This document shows positions 43,339 to 53,082 of a stretch of 64,000 bases of DNA, one piece after another. The stretch comes from Rhodobiaceae bacterium (GTDB lineage Bacteria; Pseudomonadota; Alphaproteobacteria; Parvibaculales; Parvibaculaceae). The translations under genes and the position numbers were made by a program. Where the stretch lies: positions 1,302,001-1,366,000 of the forward strand of contig CP030277.1 of assembly GCA_003330885.1 (NCBI GenBank). The letters run 5' to 3'. The notes under the pieces are model-generated. The model saw only the letters and a program-made list of their open reading frames with translations, made no database searches and was not told where the DNA came from. The number at the start of each line of letters is the position of its first letter. The first letter of the stretch is position 1.

Positions 43339-43376
43339 AACTATGCGCAAAAACATTTCTATTGGGGGATAGGATT

Positions 43377-45005
43377 ATGTTGACCAACAAGCTCACCGCG
43401 ACATTGATGATGTCTGCAGCCATGCTTATGCCCGCGTACGCCGCAGAAGGCGCGTCCGGCTTCACACTGGAAGAAGTCGTTCCTGGATCGGCGTTTCACG
43501 GCATCCACGGCATCACTTTCACGTCCGACAACCGCCTGTTGGCAGGCAGCGTCTTGGGCCGCGCGATATATGAGATCGACGCTGAGACTGGTGACACATC
43601 CATCTATATCGATGCGCCAGAGGGAATGGCGGACGATTTGGAAGAAGGCCCCAACGGCGAACTCGGCTGGACAGCGTTCCTTGATGGCAAGTACTACCTT
43701 CGCACAAAAGACGGAGAGATCCTGACATTGGCAGAAGGCTTACCGGGCCTCAATTCTACTGCCTGGTCTCCCGATGGACGCCTATTCACCACGCAGGTGT
43801 TCTTAGGCGATGCGCTCTACGAACTCGACCCGGCTGGCAACGCTCCGCCTCGCAAGATCATGGAAGGCATGGGCGGCCTGAATGGGTTCGATTTTGGTCC
43901 TGATGGCAAACTCTACGGTCCCCTCTGGTTCAAAGGTCAAATCGCAAGGGTCGACGTGGACACCGCGGAACTGGAAGTGATCGCGGATGGGTTCGAGGTG
44001 CCAGCAGCCGTCAACTTCGATTCAAAGGGCAACCTTTGGGTTGTCGACACTGCGCGAGGCGAAGTTGTTAGGGTCGATATAACCACAGGTGACAAAACAC
44101 TGGTCGCTGAGGTTGACGCTGCTATCGACAATCTGGCGATTAGCGCGACCGATGAGCTGGTGATCACCAATATGGCCGACAACGCCGTCATCAGGATCGA
44201 CACCGAGACAGGTGAAAGCACACCGCTGACAAGTGGCGCGCTAGCGGTTGCCGCCGACCTCGCCATGGTGACCAGCGAAGACGGCAAAGAAACACTCTAT
44301 GTTGGCGACCTATTCTCCTTCCGCGCGCTCGATATTGAGAGCGGTGCGGTGTCGGAAGTGGGACGTGTTTTTGGTGCCAATATTGACTACCCCATCAGCG
44401 TCGGCGCCAATGGCAGTGAGATTGCCCTCGCCGGCTGGTCAGCTGGCATGGTGCAACGCTACAACACCACAACCGGTGAGCTGGGCGACATCCACCATAA
44501 CTTCACGACACCGCTTGATGCATTACCCTTGCCCGGCGGCGATACGCTTGTAGCTGAATATGCGCGCGGTGCTCTTGTACGCATCGATAGTACGGATTGG
44601 ACCAAGCGGACAGACGTCGCGACAGATCTCGCCGGCCCATCAACATTGTTGGCGCTGGAGAATGGCAATGTGCTTGTCTCCGAAAACATCTCAGGCGTCA
44701 TTTCCGAGATCAATTTGGAAACTGGTGAAAAGACGGTGATCGTAGAAGGACTCTCCGGCCCGGAAGGTTTTGATCGAAGCGCCGACGGAACACTCTATAT
44801 CGCGGAAGTCGGAGCCAAACAGATCACAATGATCTCCGCATCAGGCGAAAAATCAGCCATCGGAACAGAGCTTCCCATCGGCTTTGCCGGCCCGGCAGAC
44901 GGCCTACCCATCTATGTTCCAACAGGACTTGCCGTCTCTGCCGCGGGCGATGTTTACTTCGCCTCTGATATGGAAGCCGCAATTTACAGGTTGAGCCGCC
45001 AATGA
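43377..45005 (+). CDS. Exported SMP-30/gluconolactonase-like beta-propeller protein
   Basis: 542 residues. A Sec signal (MLTNKLTATLMMSAAMLMPAYA, cut after AYA) precedes a long propeller built from NGLxxDxxGxLYV-like blades: HGITFTSDNRLLAG, LNGFDFGPDGKLYG, NFDSKGNLWVVDT, GPEGFDRSADGTLYIAE. Such proteins bind a metal and hydrolyse lactones or just bind ligands; no substrate can be named. The length suggests two propellers or about eight to nine blades. GGGGGATAGG sets ATG 43377. Its last bases overlap the VOC gene (ATGA). Confidence 0.85.
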   Translation: MLTNKLTATLMMSAAMLMPAYAAEGASGFTLEEVVPGSAFHGIHGITFTSDNRLLAGSVLGRAIYEIDAETGDTSIYIDAPEGMADDLEEGPNGELGWTAFLDGKYYLRTKDGEILTLAEGLPGLNSTAWSPDGRLFTTQVFLGDALYELDPAGNAPPRKIMEGMGGLNGFDFGPDGKLYGPLWFKGQIARVDVDTAELEVIADGFEVPAAVNFDSKGNLWVVDTARGEVVRVDITTGDKTLVAEVDAAIDNLAISATDELVITNMADNAVIRIDTETGESTPLTSGALAVAADLAMVTSEDGKETLYVGDLFSFRALDIESGAVSEVGRVFGANIDYPISVGANGSEIALAGWSAGMVQRYNTTTGELGDIHHNFTTPLDALPLPGGDTLVAEYARGALVRIDSTDWTKRTDVATDLAGPSTLLALENGNVLVSENISGVISEINLETGEKTVIVEGLSGPEGFDRSADGTLYIAEVGAKQITMISASGEKSAIGTELPIGFAGPADGLPIYVPTGLAVSAAGDVYFASDMEAAIYRLSRQ

Positions 45006-45385
45006 TCGATGTCTTTCCGGAAGCCGACACGCTTCCATTGTTTCCAAGCCGCGACTTCAAGAAAACCATCGCCTTCTACGACAAATTAGGCTTCGGCGTG
45101 GATCTGCATGTACCAGGCCCAGAGGGCTATCTTATCTTGGTGAGTGGCCCGATGGAGCTACACTTCTTCCCCTGTCCCGACCTTGACCCCAAAACCAGCA
45201 TCGTCGGCGTCTACATTCGGTCTGATGATGTGGACACGCTTTTCGACATTATCTCACCCGAATTCTTGCCCGGTGAAGGGATTCCTCGCTACGAACCTCC
45301 CGCCGATCGCCCGTGGGGAATGCGGGAGTTCTATGTCGTTGATGAAGACGGCAGCATCCTCAAATTCGGACAACAGATCGAATAG
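45002..45385 (+). CDS. VOC (glyoxalase/bleomycin-resistance) family protein
   Basis: 127 residues, two beta-alpha-beta-beta-beta units: PLFPSRDFKKTIAFYDKLGF, YLILVSGPMELHFFP, and WGMREFYVVDEDGSILKFGQ. The overall pattern matches bleomycin-resistance-like proteins that bind and neutralise a ligand without metal, but glyoxalase-type activity cannot be excluded. Coupled to the upstream propeller gene by ATGA. Confidence 0.88.
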   Translation: MIDVFPEADTLPLFPSRDFKKTIAFYDKLGFGVDLHVPGPEGYLILVSGPMELHFFPCPDLDPKTSIVGVYIRSDDVDTLFDIISPEFLPGEGIPRYEPPADRPWGMREFYVVDEDGSILKFGQQIE

Positions 45386-45387
45386 TC

Positions 45388-45771
45388 TTAAGGCGCAAAG
45401 CTGGACCGGCACTTAATGCCCCAATGTCCGTTTTCCAGGGTCACCACATAGATTGAGTCGAAGTGGCCTATTACGCTGCCATCTTCGCGGTAACGGGTGA
45501 AGCGTGTATCAAAATGCACTTTGTCGTCGCCTGCATGAATGACGTCGCACCGGTCCCAACCTGAATGGTGCCAACCATCCCCCAGACTTTTGTCAAACAT
45601 GTCCGGCTTGTGCCATCCCGGAGCATCGATGGTCACCATCGTGTTAGAGGCAAGACGAATGCTCGGAAAGTTGAAGGTCTTCTCCCAAGCCGGCAGGTCC
45701 CGCGCATTAAAAGCGCTCATAAACGCGTCGAGGCAGGCTTGCGCCCCGGCGACAGCTGTTTCATTTGACAT
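45388..45771 (-). CDS. SnoaL/NTF2-like small protein
   Basis: 127 residues of the cystatin-like NTF2 fold: ACLDAFMSAFNARDLPAWEKTF opening helices, FNFPSIRL strand, then VHFDTRFTRYREDGSVIG and YVVTLENGHWGIKCRSSF closing strands. Members are ketosteroid-isomerase-like enzymes or ligand binders; no catalytic Asp pattern is certain. Of two adjacent ATGs I choose 45771-45769, five bases past GGAGGG. The start sits directly behind the clpA terminator. It is convergent with the VOC gene, two bases apart. Confidence 0.8.
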   Translation of the reverse strand: MSNETAVAGAQACLDAFMSAFNARDLPAWEKTFNFPSIRLASNTMVTIDAPGWHKPDMFDKSLGDGWHHSGWDRCDVIHAGDDKVHFDTRFTRYREDGSVIGHFDSIYVVTLENGHWGIKCRSSFAP

Positions 45772-45785
45772 CATTCCCTCCAATG

Positions 45786-45819
45786 AAAAAGCCGACCCCT
45801 CACTCAAAAGGGATCGGCT
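45786..45819 (-). terminator. clpA intrinsic terminator
   Basis: Stem of eleven bases with one mismatch: 45790-45800 (AGCCGACCCCT) against 45809-45819 (AGGGATCGGCT); on the minus strand it is followed by TTTTTC. It lies 23 bases past the clpA stop. Confidence 0.82.
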
Positions 45820-45841
45820 GATATGTCTGATGTGAATTTGG

Positions 45842-48247
45842 TTAGTCGACCAAGAGAGGAACCTTTGGCACAGAACCACCATCACCGCCGGACCCATCAT
45901 CGTCTGGCTTATCGGGCCCTTTGCCGTCACCCTTGTTAGCGCGGGGCTTCCTGGCTTTCGGCGGATTGGCTTCACACTCGAACGCAAGCTCGTTCTTATC
46001 AGCATCCACAGTAACCCGAACGATGCCGCCTTTGGTCAACTGGCCGAACAGAACTTCATCGGCAAGTGGTTTCTTGATGTTCTCCTGGATGACACGCGCC
46101 AAGGGTCGTGCGCCCAGTTGTTCATCATATCCACGCTCGGCGATCCAACGGTTAGCTTCTTCTGTCAACTCAATCGTTACATTGCGGTCTGCGAGCTGAC
46201 CTTCAAGCTGAAGAACGAACTTCTCAACCACCCGGGCGATAACATCTTCCGGCAGGTTCTGGAACGGAATGGTTGCATCCAGACGGTTACGGAATTCAGG
46301 CGTGAAGAGCTTCTTGATCGCGTCTTCATCTTCGCCTTCCCGCTTGGTCCGGCCGAACCCTATCGGCGCCCGCGCCATATCAGACGCACCCGCATTGGTC
46401 GTCATGATCAGCACAACATTGCTGAAGTCGATCTTCTTACCATTGTGGTCGGTGAGTTTCCCGTGATCCATGATCTGCAACAGAATGTTGAAGAGGTCCG
46501 GATGGGCCTTCTCGATTTCATCAAGCAACAGCACACAGTGAGGATGCTGATCGACACCATCTGTGAGCAGACCACCCTGGTCAAAGCCCACATAACCGGG
46601 AGGCGCCCCGATCAGACGAGACACGGTGTGGCGTTCCATATATTCCGACATGTCGAAGCGCAGCATCTCAACGCCCATAATGTCAGCAAGCTGGCGCGCG
46701 ACTTCTGTCTTACCCACACCCGTTGGGCCAGAGAAGAGGTAGGAGCCGATAGGCTTCTCAGGTTCACGAAGCCCTGCCCGCGCGAGCTTAATCGACGACG
46801 CAAGCGCTTCAATCGCCTGGTCCTGCCCATAGACAACCCGCTTCAGCTCGACATCCAGATCCTTGAGCTTCTCAGTATCCGTTTTGGAAACAGATTTCGG
46901 TGGAATGCGCGCCATCGTTGCAACGACTTCCTCAATCTCTTTCACACCAACGGTTTTCTTGCGGCGCCCTTCCGGCTTAAGCATCTGTCGTGCACCGGCT
47001 TCATCGATCACGTCGATCGCCTTATCCGGCAGCTTGCGGTCATGCATATATTTGGATGACAGATCGACAGCCGACTTGATCGCATCATTGGTGTAACGAA
47101 GCGCATGAAACTCTTCGAAATAGGGTTTCAGCCCTTTGAGGATCTTCACGGCATCCGGAATTGACGGCTCCGCCACATCGATCTTCTGGAAGCGCCGAAC
47201 GAGTGCCCGGTCCTTCTCAAAATGCTGACGATATTCTTTGTAAGTCGTCGAGCCCATACAGCGCAATGTACCGCTCGCCAGGGCAGGCTTCAGCAGATTG
47301 GACGCATCCATGGCTCCACCGCTGGTGGCACCTGCACCGATAACAGTGTGAATCTCATCAATGAACATGACGGCGCCGGGATATTCTTCCAGCTCTTTGA
47401 TCACCTGCTTGATGCGCTCTTCGAAGTCCCCGCGATAGCGCGTTCCGGCAAGCAGAGTTCCCATATCCAAAGAGAAAATTGTCGCGTCTTCGAGAACTTT
47501 AGGCACTTCACCCTGAACGATTTTCCGCGCAAGTCCTTCAGCGATGGCTGTCTTGCCAACACCTGGATCACCAACGAACAAGGGATTGTTCTTAGACCGA
47601 CGGCAGAGAATCTGGATTGTACGCTCAACTTCCTTGTCGCGCCCGATCAGCGGATCAATCTTTCCGCTCTTAGCCTTCTCGTTGAGATTAACGCAATAGG
47701 CATCGAGCGCTTCAGTTGTGCTTTTGGCAGCGCCGCCTTCTTCTGACGAAGAGGGTGTCTCTTCTTCGTCCGACGCACCGCGCGGAGCCCGCGTCTCGCT
47801 CATGTCGCCGCGTTTAGCGATCCCATGCGAGATGTAATTGACCGCATCATAGCGGGTCATTTCTTGTTCTTGGAGGAAGTAAGCTGCGTGGCTTTCGCGC
47901 TCTGCAAACATTGCCACCAACACATTGGCGCCGGTCACCTCTTCACGACCTGATGATTGAACATGGATAACGGCACGCTGGATCACGCGCTGGAAACCAG
48001 CGGTTGGTTTGGCCTCTTCTTCTCCATCCACAATCAGACTGGAGAGCTCATTATCGATGTAATGCAGTAACTGCTGGCGAAGCGCATCCAGATCCACATT
48101 GCACGCACGCATAACCGCGGCTGAATCTTGATCATCAAGCAGCGAAAGCAGCAAATGCTCAAGCGTCGCATATTCGTGATTGCGCTCATTTGCGAGCGCC
48201 AGCGCGCGATGAAGGCCTTCTTCCAAACTACGAGACAGTGATGGCAC
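45842..48247 (-). CDS. clpA: ATP-dependent Clp protease ATP-binding subunit ClpA
   Basis: AAA+ unfoldase that feeds substrates, including N-degrons delivered by ClpS, to ClpP. 801 residues: N-domain ([26 protein letters not shown] region), an acidic linker, AAA-1 with [13 protein letters not shown], the middle segment, AAA-2 with [14 protein letters not shown], arginine-rich Walker [12 protein letters not shown], the ClpP-loop tripeptide region, and a 35-residue disordered Lys/Pro/Asp-rich tail. The start is GTG at 48247-48245 with AAGGGA six bases before; no ATG is near. clpS lies 195 bases upstream in the same direction. Confidence 0.97.
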   Translation of the reverse strand: MPSLSRSLEEGLHRALALANERNHEYATLEHLLLSLLDDQDSAAVMRACNVDLDALRQQLLHYIDNELSSLIVDGEEEAKPTAGFQRVIQRAVIHVQSSGREEVTGANVLVAMFAERESHAAYFLQEQEMTRYDAVNYISHGIAKRGDMSETRAPRGASDEEETPSSSEEGGAAKSTTEALDAYCVNLNEKAKSGKIDPLIGRDKEVERTIQILCRRSKNNPLFVGDPGVGKTAIAEGLARKIVQGEVPKVLEDATIFSLDMGTLLAGTRYRGDFEERIKQVIKELEEYPGAVMFIDEIHTVIGAGATSGGAMDASNLLKPALASGTLRCMGSTTYKEYRQHFEKDRALVRRFQKIDVAEPSIPDAVKILKGLKPYFEEFHALRYTNDAIKSAVDLSSKYMHDRKLPDKAIDVIDEAGARQMLKPEGRRKKTVGVKEIEEVVATMARIPPKSVSKTDTEKLKDLDVELKRVVYGQDQAIEALASSIKLARAGLREPEKPIGSYLFSGPTGVGKTEVARQLADIMGVEMLRFDMSEYMERHTVSRLIGAPPGYVGFDQGGLLTDGVDQHPHCVLLLDEIEKAHPDLFNILLQIMDHGKLTDHNGKKIDFSNVVLIMTTNAGASDMARAPIGFGRTKREGEDEDAIKKLFTPEFRNRLDATIPFQNLPEDVIARVVEKFVLQLEGQLADRNVTIELTEEANRWIAERGYDEQLGARPLARVIQENIKKPLADEVLFGQLTKGGIVRVTVDADKNELAFECEANPPKARKPRANKGDGKGPDKPDDDGSGGDGGSVPKVPLLVD

Positions 48248-48442
48248 GACGTCCCTTTCTGTTGGCTGTGACCGAGACGGGCCGTCCCGATCAAACTCTT
48301 TTACCCCGCCCTCTTCAGAATCAGTGCTCCGTTAAGAATCTAGGAACCATAAGAGTCTGGAGATTAGCTTAGCCGCATTCAAGCCCCTGTCCACGTAGAT
48401 TTTCTGCGGAGGACGGAGCCAATTGAGCCCGGCAGTGCCGAC

Positions 48443-48781
48443 TCAATCCCGCTCCATGGTGCATTGGAGCGGATGTTGGTTCTGGCGGGCAAAATCAACC
48501 ACCTGGGTAACCTTGGTCTCAGCGACTTCGTAGGTATAGACCCCGCAGATACCCACACCATTCTGATGGACATGCAGCATGATGGTCGTCGCCTCTTCCA
48601 TGTTCTTATTGAAGAATTTCTGAATAACGTGCACGACAAACTCCATAGGAGTGTAGTCGTCATTCAGGATCAAAACCTTGTACAGAGACGGTTTTTTGGT
48701 CTTCGGCTTGCTGCGGGTAATGACTCCGGTGTCGGATCCATTCCCCCCATCAAAATCATCATCGCGGTCATTATCAGCCAT
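48443..48781 (-). CDS. clpS: ClpS adaptor (N-end rule)
   Basis: 112 residues. An acidic disordered head, then the adaptor core: [36 protein letters not shown], split by the Asn-Asp-Asp that binds the N-terminal amino group, and [20 protein letters not shown]. It delivers proteins with Leu, Phe, Tyr or Trp at the N-terminus to ClpA. The open frame reaches 48925 but the ATG at 48781-48779 gives the normal length. A hairpin (48422-48447) covers its stop codon. Confidence 0.95.
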   Translation of the reverse strand: MADNDRDDDFDGGNGSDTGVITRSKPKTKKPSLYKVLILNDDYTPMEFVVHVIQKFFNKNMEEATTIMLHVHQNGVGICGVYTYEVAETKVTQVVDFARQNQHPLQCTMERD

Positions 48782-49166
48782 GCAGGGCTCAAAAACTCTT
48801 TTATGGGCTCGACCTGCCGACAGAGCGCCACAGAAGGCACACGAAATCGACCGGCCCGCCGCCAGTAATCTTTGCGACATAAGATAATCCATGTCAGCCG
48901 ATTTGTAAGGGACCTTCCCCCGCAAAATTCTCCGAAAACTGCGGCTGAGGTGGTCATAGCCGGAAATGGCGCGGCGCCTGGCGCATGATTCAGGCCTCAG
49001 GCCTCCTTACCCACAGGCACATGGCGCCGTTAACCTTACGGTAACCGGTGAGGCGTAATTTGGACCCTTGTAAAAATGCCTGAGTTTCTGCGTTTTTTTT
49101 TGCGCATTAAGGCGAGCAAGGGACACGTTCCTGGAGTACAGGCTTCCGGCACGTGGCGTTTTGACC
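48782..49166. other. Intergenic region between clpS and the carboxypeptidase gene
   Basis: 385 bases serving clpS leftward and the carboxypeptidase gene rightward. It includes a CtrA-box-like element at 49030-49045 and T-rich tracts near 49095. No other gene-like frame is seen except the 43-codon frame at 49167. Confidence 0.5.
49030..49045 (+). promoter_or_regulatory. CtrA-box-like element
   Basis: TTAA-N7-GTAAC, one mismatch from the full CtrA consensus TTAA-N7-TTAAC, also an imperfect palindrome (GTTAACC/GGTAACC). The presence of divK and pleD in this window makes CtrA control plausible, but the match is partial. Confidence 0.35.
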
Positions 49167-49298
49167 ATGTTGATGTTGATCCTGCCGGAAGCGATTGAAA
49201 CGGCAAAAGTCTATGCGGAGTTAGCTTTTATGGGAGACCCGGTTGAAGTGGCGCTGGGTGTCGCATTGTCCGCTTTGGCACTTCTATCGCTTCAATAA
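49167..49298 (+). CDS. Possible 43-residue hydrophobic small protein
   Basis: Frame MLMLILPEAIETAKVYAELA... ending ALLSLQ, stop at 49296, 15 bases before the carboxypeptidase GTG. It has a hydrophobic C-terminal half (VALGVALSALALLSL) that could be a membrane helix. No Shine-Dalgarno precedes it, so the call is weak; it might instead be a leader. Confidence 0.3.
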   Translation: MLMLILPEAIETAKVYAELAFMGDPVEVALGVALSALALLSLQ

Positions 49299-49313
49299 CG
49301 CTGGAGGAGGCTG

Positions 49314-50699
49314 GTGGCTTCTAAGATGACCCTGGAAACGACGAGGGCGAAATCAGCCGATTCGTGCCGGAAGAAACTCTCCTTCAGGCATCTCTGGGCA
49401 TTTACCGTGGCCATTCTCATTGGGCTCACCGCTCAAGTACCCGCCCCTGCACATGCTAACAACAAATATGCAGCGGTCGTCATCGATGGCCATACAGGAC
49501 GCATTGTCTATGCGCGCAGCGCTGACAGACCACGCTACCCTGCCTCTCTGACCAAGGTCATGACCCTCTACCTCCTCTTCGAAGAGTTGGAAGCCGGTCG
49601 TGTTACGCCAAGTACCCGCATGCAAGTCTCGCCGCGTGCCGCAGCCCAGCCCCCTTCCAAACTGGGCGTCCGCGCGGGCACGACGATCACCGTAGACGAT
49701 GCGATCCGTGCACTTGTGACCAAATCAGCGAATGATGTAGCCGTCGTCGTCGCGGAACATATTTCCGGAAGTGAGTATCGCTTTGCCCAGCGCATGACGA
49801 CACGCGCAAGATCACTCGGCATGCGTCGCACCCGCTTCATGAATGCCTCCGGACTTCCCAACAATCGTCAACTCACCACTGCGCGTGACATGGCCACATT
49901 GGCACAGCGCGTCCAGCGTGATTTCCCTGACTATTACAGCTTCTTCTCTGTCACTGAGTTTCGGTTCAATGGCCGCCGGTATACCAATCACAACCGGCTT
50001 GTCGGACGCTATTCAGGCACAACGGGTCTTAAGACCGGCTATACACGCGCTTCCGGCTTCAACCTCACCGCTACCGTAGAACGCCAAGGCAAATATCTGA
50101 TCGGTGTTGTGCTCGGCGGTCGCACTGCCCGCTCTCGCGATGATCACATGGTCTCCATTCTGGACCGAGCCTGGGGCAGCGCCGTCGCGATGAACAGCAC
50201 GCGGACCAGACTTGCCTCAACACCTATGCCGCGGACCCGACCAGGCACGAGAAGCACCAGATACGTGCTAGCATCCGCCGTGACGACACCATTGCCCGCC
50301 CCGCCCCCACAGGGTGACACAAGTCTCGATATTGCCTTTTCTGGCCCTGAGGACCTGGCCCTTGTAGACACCACCACCCTGCGGTCCACAACACTTGAGG
50401 CCGAAAGCGACGCTTTCAACCCGACAAGCTGGGTCATCCAGGTTGGCGCTTATGCCAAACCATCAGAGGCTGTTGAGCGCATCAGGCAAGCTGTCACCGC
50501 TGCGCCCGTTCTTCTCGCCAATGCTGTTCCGATCACGATGCCCGTCTCATCATCCGATCAGACGCTCTATCGGTCACGGTTTGGCGGACTGAACGAAACG
50601 AATGCTCGCAAGGCCTGCCGCGAGCTTTCAAGAGCCGCGATCAGCTGCATCGCCATCCCGCCTCACGGCTGGGGTCGTTCAGCAAGCATCAGCCGCTAA
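49314..50699 (+). CDS. D-alanyl-D-alanine carboxypeptidase with SPOR domain
   Basis: Periplasmic peptidoglycan enzyme (PBP5/6, peptidase S11), 461 residues. An N-terminal signal/anchor (LWAFTVAILIGLTAQVPAPAHA) is followed by the penicillin-binding motifs: SLTK in YPASLTKVM, SAN in TKSANDVAVV, and KTG in GLKTGYT. The last 80 residues form a SPOR domain (SWVIQVGAYAKPSEA) that binds denuded glycan at the septum. GTG 49314 is favoured: GGAGGAGG ends four bases before it, while ATG 49326 is too far. It trims pentapeptides; the SPOR domain suggests septal action. Confidence 0.93.
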   Translation: MASKMTLETTRAKSADSCRKKLSFRHLWAFTVAILIGLTAQVPAPAHANNKYAAVVIDGHTGRIVYARSADRPRYPASLTKVMTLYLLFEELEAGRVTPSTRMQVSPRAAAQPPSKLGVRAGTTITVDDAIRALVTKSANDVAVVVAEHISGSEYRFAQRMTTRARSLGMRRTRFMNASGLPNNRQLTTARDMATLAQRVQRDFPDYYSFFSVTEFRFNGRRYTNHNRLVGRYSGTTGLKTGYTRASGFNLTATVERQGKYLIGVVLGGRTARSRDDHMVSILDRAWGSAVAMNSTRTRLASTPMPRTRPGTRSTRYVLASAVTTPLPAPPPQGDTSLDIAFSGPEDLALVDTTTLRSTTLEAESDAFNPTSWVIQVGAYAKPSEAVERIRQAVTAAPVLLANAVPITMPVSSSDQTLYRSRFGGLNETNARKACRELSRAAISCIAIPPHGWGRSASISR

Positions 50700-50702
50700 C
50701 AG

Positions 50703-51431
50703 TTAGTCTCCAAGTAGAAGGTCTTTGGCTGCGTTCACCCGCGCGGCCAACAATGTCGAGCCGCCATGGTCCGGGTGAAGCTTGAGCATGAGTTCTTTGT
50801 GCGCTTTGCGGATAGCCTCAGCGGTGGCACCAGGACGAAGCCCAAGCACATCATATGCTTCGTCTCGCGTCATCGCACCAAATGAGCTCGCCCGCTTTCC
50901 GCCTGCCTGCCCCGCATCTTCCCGCCAGTCAGGGCCAACATGGCGGTCGAGATACGCTTCCAAAAGACGGGCACTGTCCGCGTCAACCGAAACCTCTTCA
51001 AGGAGCTGGTAGAGGTCAGATAGATTGAGGTCACCGAGACGCGTACCGACAAACCGGCCCTGAAGCACCTTGCCTTCCATCTCCCCGCTGTCGTGGTCGA
51101 GCGACATGGAGAGAAATGCGGTCTCTATGTCTGAGGCTTGACCAGCTGTTTTGGGCCCACCGCCAAAGCCACCCCCAAATCCACCGGGAAAACCGCCACC
51201 CATACCTGGAATGGGCAATCGGCGGCCCATAAGCCAGAAGCAAAACATGAAGACAGGCACCGCAAACCCGAAGCGCCCCGTAACCAACAAAACCAGGCCC
51301 AAAAGTCCGGACACGCCGATACCGACATATCGGATGATCTTCGCAAGCGATTTTGGGTCGGCACGGGCAGCCAGTTGCAAGACCACAACAAATCCGAGAA
51401 GAAGGGCAACTATCAGAAGAAAAGTGCTCAT
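50703..51431 (-). CDS. Membrane-anchored C-terminal J-domain protein
   Basis: 242 residues. Two membrane helices (STFLLIVALLLGFVVVLQLAA and IGVSGLLGLVLLVTGRF) with a third hydrophobic stretch, then a Gly-rich linker GGGFPGGFGGGFGGG, an MSLDHDSGEMEG region, and a C-terminal J-domain: YDVLGLRPGATAEAIRKAHKELMLKLHPDHGG with the HPD. The TIM14/DjlA-like plan recruits Hsp70 (DnaK) to the inner membrane. ATG 51431-51429 overlaps the stop of the VWA gene (ATGA). Confidence 0.9.
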   Translation of the reverse strand: MSTFLLIVALLLGFVVVLQLAARADPKSLAKIIRYVGIGVSGLLGLVLLVTGRFGFAVPVFMFCFWLMGRRLPIPGMGGGFPGGFGGGFGGGPKTAGQASDIETAFLSMSLDHDSGEMEGKVLQGRFVGTRLGDLNLSDLYQLLEEVSVDADSARLLEAYLDRHVGPDWREDAGQAGGKRASSFGAMTRDEAYDVLGLRPGATAEAIRKAHKELMLKLHPDHGGSTLLAARVNAAKDLLLGD

Positions 51432-52138
51432 CGCTTTACCTGTGTAATCAACTGCTGCACTTCCCGACTTTGTTTCGGCCCTAGTCGAGTGAGGGCATTG
51501 TGACCACCAGACGCATAGACGGCAACGGCACGAAGCAGGTCCTTCAACCGCGCCGCCGAACCCGCATCTAAATGGCAATAGGCGCCTCCAGTTAACCGGG
51601 CAATCTCCTGAAAGGCGCGTGCCGACGCGCCGTCTCCCCCATCCTGAAACATGAAGGCTGGAAGGCCGAGCATCCCAAGCTGTCCAGCTGTCGCCGCAAG
51701 GTCGTCTACATTCTCCTCTACGCAATCGCCCACATAGATCAACGCGTTGACCTTTGAGCGTTTGGTTTCCTGAAGCGTGTGGTTGAGCACGCGTCCTATT
51801 TGCGTATGCCCGCCACGACATCTAACCCGCGTCATAGCCTTGCCAAGAGATTTGGCGTCAGAGGCCCATTTGCTTGCGGAGAATTCTCCAAAGCCCCGAA
51901 ACCAGACAAGTTGAACGTCCAATCCGCCAAGATCAGCTGCAGCGTTGAACATTTCGCTCTGAATACCGATAGCTCGATCCCAACTCGGTTCCCGGCTCAT
52001 TGTGGCATCCATCGCGAAGATCAGCCGACCACGAGCACCCGCCATAGTCGGCAGCGGTGTCGATTTTACCTTCGCCAGAAAACTGTCCACGCTTGATGTG
52101 GTTTCCTTAGCCGGCACACTATGTCGGTCTTTAGCCAT
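51428..52138 (-). CDS. VWA-fold protein
   Basis: 236 residues with a von Willebrand factor A fold: RGRLIFAMDATMSREPSW contains the DxTxS metal site (DATMS), VDVQLVWFRG-like strand 2, GHTQIGRVLNHTL the third metal-site Thr, LIYVGDCVEEN the last Asp, and a closing AGSAARLKDLLRAVAVY helix. No signal peptide; cytosolic. GGGAG is seven bases before ATG 52138. Sits between mipZ and the J-domain gene and is translationally coupled to the latter. Function unknown; the pairing suggests a chaperone-linked role (inference). Confidence 0.85.
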   Translation of the reverse strand: MAKDRHSVPAKETTSSVDSFLAKVKSTPLPTMAGARGRLIFAMDATMSREPSWDRAIGIQSEMFNAAADLGGLDVQLVWFRGFGEFSASKWASDAKSLGKAMTRVRCRGGHTQIGRVLNHTLQETKRSKVNALIYVGDCVEENVDDLAATAGQLGMLGLPAFMFQDGGDGASARAFQEIARLTGGAYCHLDAGSAARLKDLLRAVAVYASGGHNALTRLGPKQSREVQQLITQVKR

Positions 52139-52233
52139 CAGCTCCCATCTTGAGCAGGAATATTGAGCAACTCTACTACAAATGGGGCGCAAAATGCCGA
52201 CGCCAAGCCTGTGACATCGCGAAAAACCCTGTG

Positions 52234-53082
52234 TTAGGCTTGAGCCTGTTGCCTCTGGTCTGGATGAAGATCAGGTAGCTCCAGCGTAGCGATCAACTGT
52301 CGCACTTCCGCCCGGGCAGCCACATGGGACATGGATAGGCCGCCACCGGCACCTTTTTCCCGAAGATCCAGGAGCGTCAGACCAGACGGAAACATCTCCC
52401 GGAAGATCACCCGCTCACCAAACCCCGGCGCGATCCGAAATCCGATCCGGTCGCTCAAAGCTTCAAGGCCCGCCTCCACGCGTCGCTTGTTCTTCGCATC
52501 AAGCGACGACAGACGGTTCCGCATGACCACCCAGTCAATGGTACCACCATCAGCAATAGCACGGCGCTTGCGCGCATCCCACACCATCTCTGCATAGAGA
52601 CTTGGGCGCTTCACTTCATACGTATCGGGATTGACCTGAGCCAGAAGATCAAAATCGACAAAGCTGTCATTCATCGGCGTAATAATTGTGTCGGCGACCG
52701 CATGACCAAGGCGCGAAAGAAAGGTATCGCTCCCTGGACTGTCAATCACGATCACATCATTGGCAGCGGTCAGTTGCGCATAAACAGTCTCAAATGCCTG
52801 TCGTTCTGCCCGATGTTGTTCGGTTAACACGTCGGCATCTGAACGATCGACCACATGATGGTCCGGCATGGCCAGCGGAACGTCATTGGTCTCGCTCCAA
52901 TTGCGCCGATTTTCAACATAGCGAGAAAGCGACCGCTGGCGGCTATCAAGATCGATGGACCCAACGCGCAAACCTTCTGCAAGCAGTGACGCAATCACAT
53001 GCATGGCTGATGTGGTTTTGCCAGAGCCACCCTTTTCGTTTCCAAGGACGATTGTATGTTTTTTGGCGAGCATCACAGGCAT
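52234..53082 (-). CDS. mipZ: Division-plane positioning ATPase MipZ
   Basis: ParA/MinD-like ATPase that forms a bipolar gradient and inhibits FtsZ away from midcell. 282 residues: deviant Walker A GNEKGGSGKTTSAMHV, Walker A' SIDLDSRQRSLSRYVENRRNW, Walker B IVIDSPGSDTFLSRL, TPMNDSFVDFDLL, WVVMRNRLSS, and MFPSGLTLLDL at the C-terminus match Caulobacter MipZ closely. Starts at 53082 or 53073 are equally possible; neither has a Shine-Dalgarno. The VWA and J-domain genes lie downstream on the same strand. Confidence 0.94.
   Translation of the reverse strand: MPVMLAKKHTIVLGNEKGGSGKTTSAMHVIASLLAEGLRVGSIDLDSRQRSLSRYVENRRNWSETNDVPLAMPDHHVVDRSDADVLTEQHRAERQAFETVYAQLTAANDVIVIDSPGSDTFLSRLGHAVADTIITPMNDSFVDFDLLAQVNPDTYEVKRPSLYAEMVWDARKRRAIADGGTIDWVVMRNRLSSLDAKNKRRVEAGLEALSDRIGFRIAPGFGERVIFREMFPSGLTLLDLREKGAGGGLSMSHVAARAEVRQLIATLELPDLHPDQRQQAQA

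Noticed and set aside
46118-47059. 313-codon plus-strand frame inside clpA
   Set aside because: Antisense shadow of clpA; translation has no recognisable domain.
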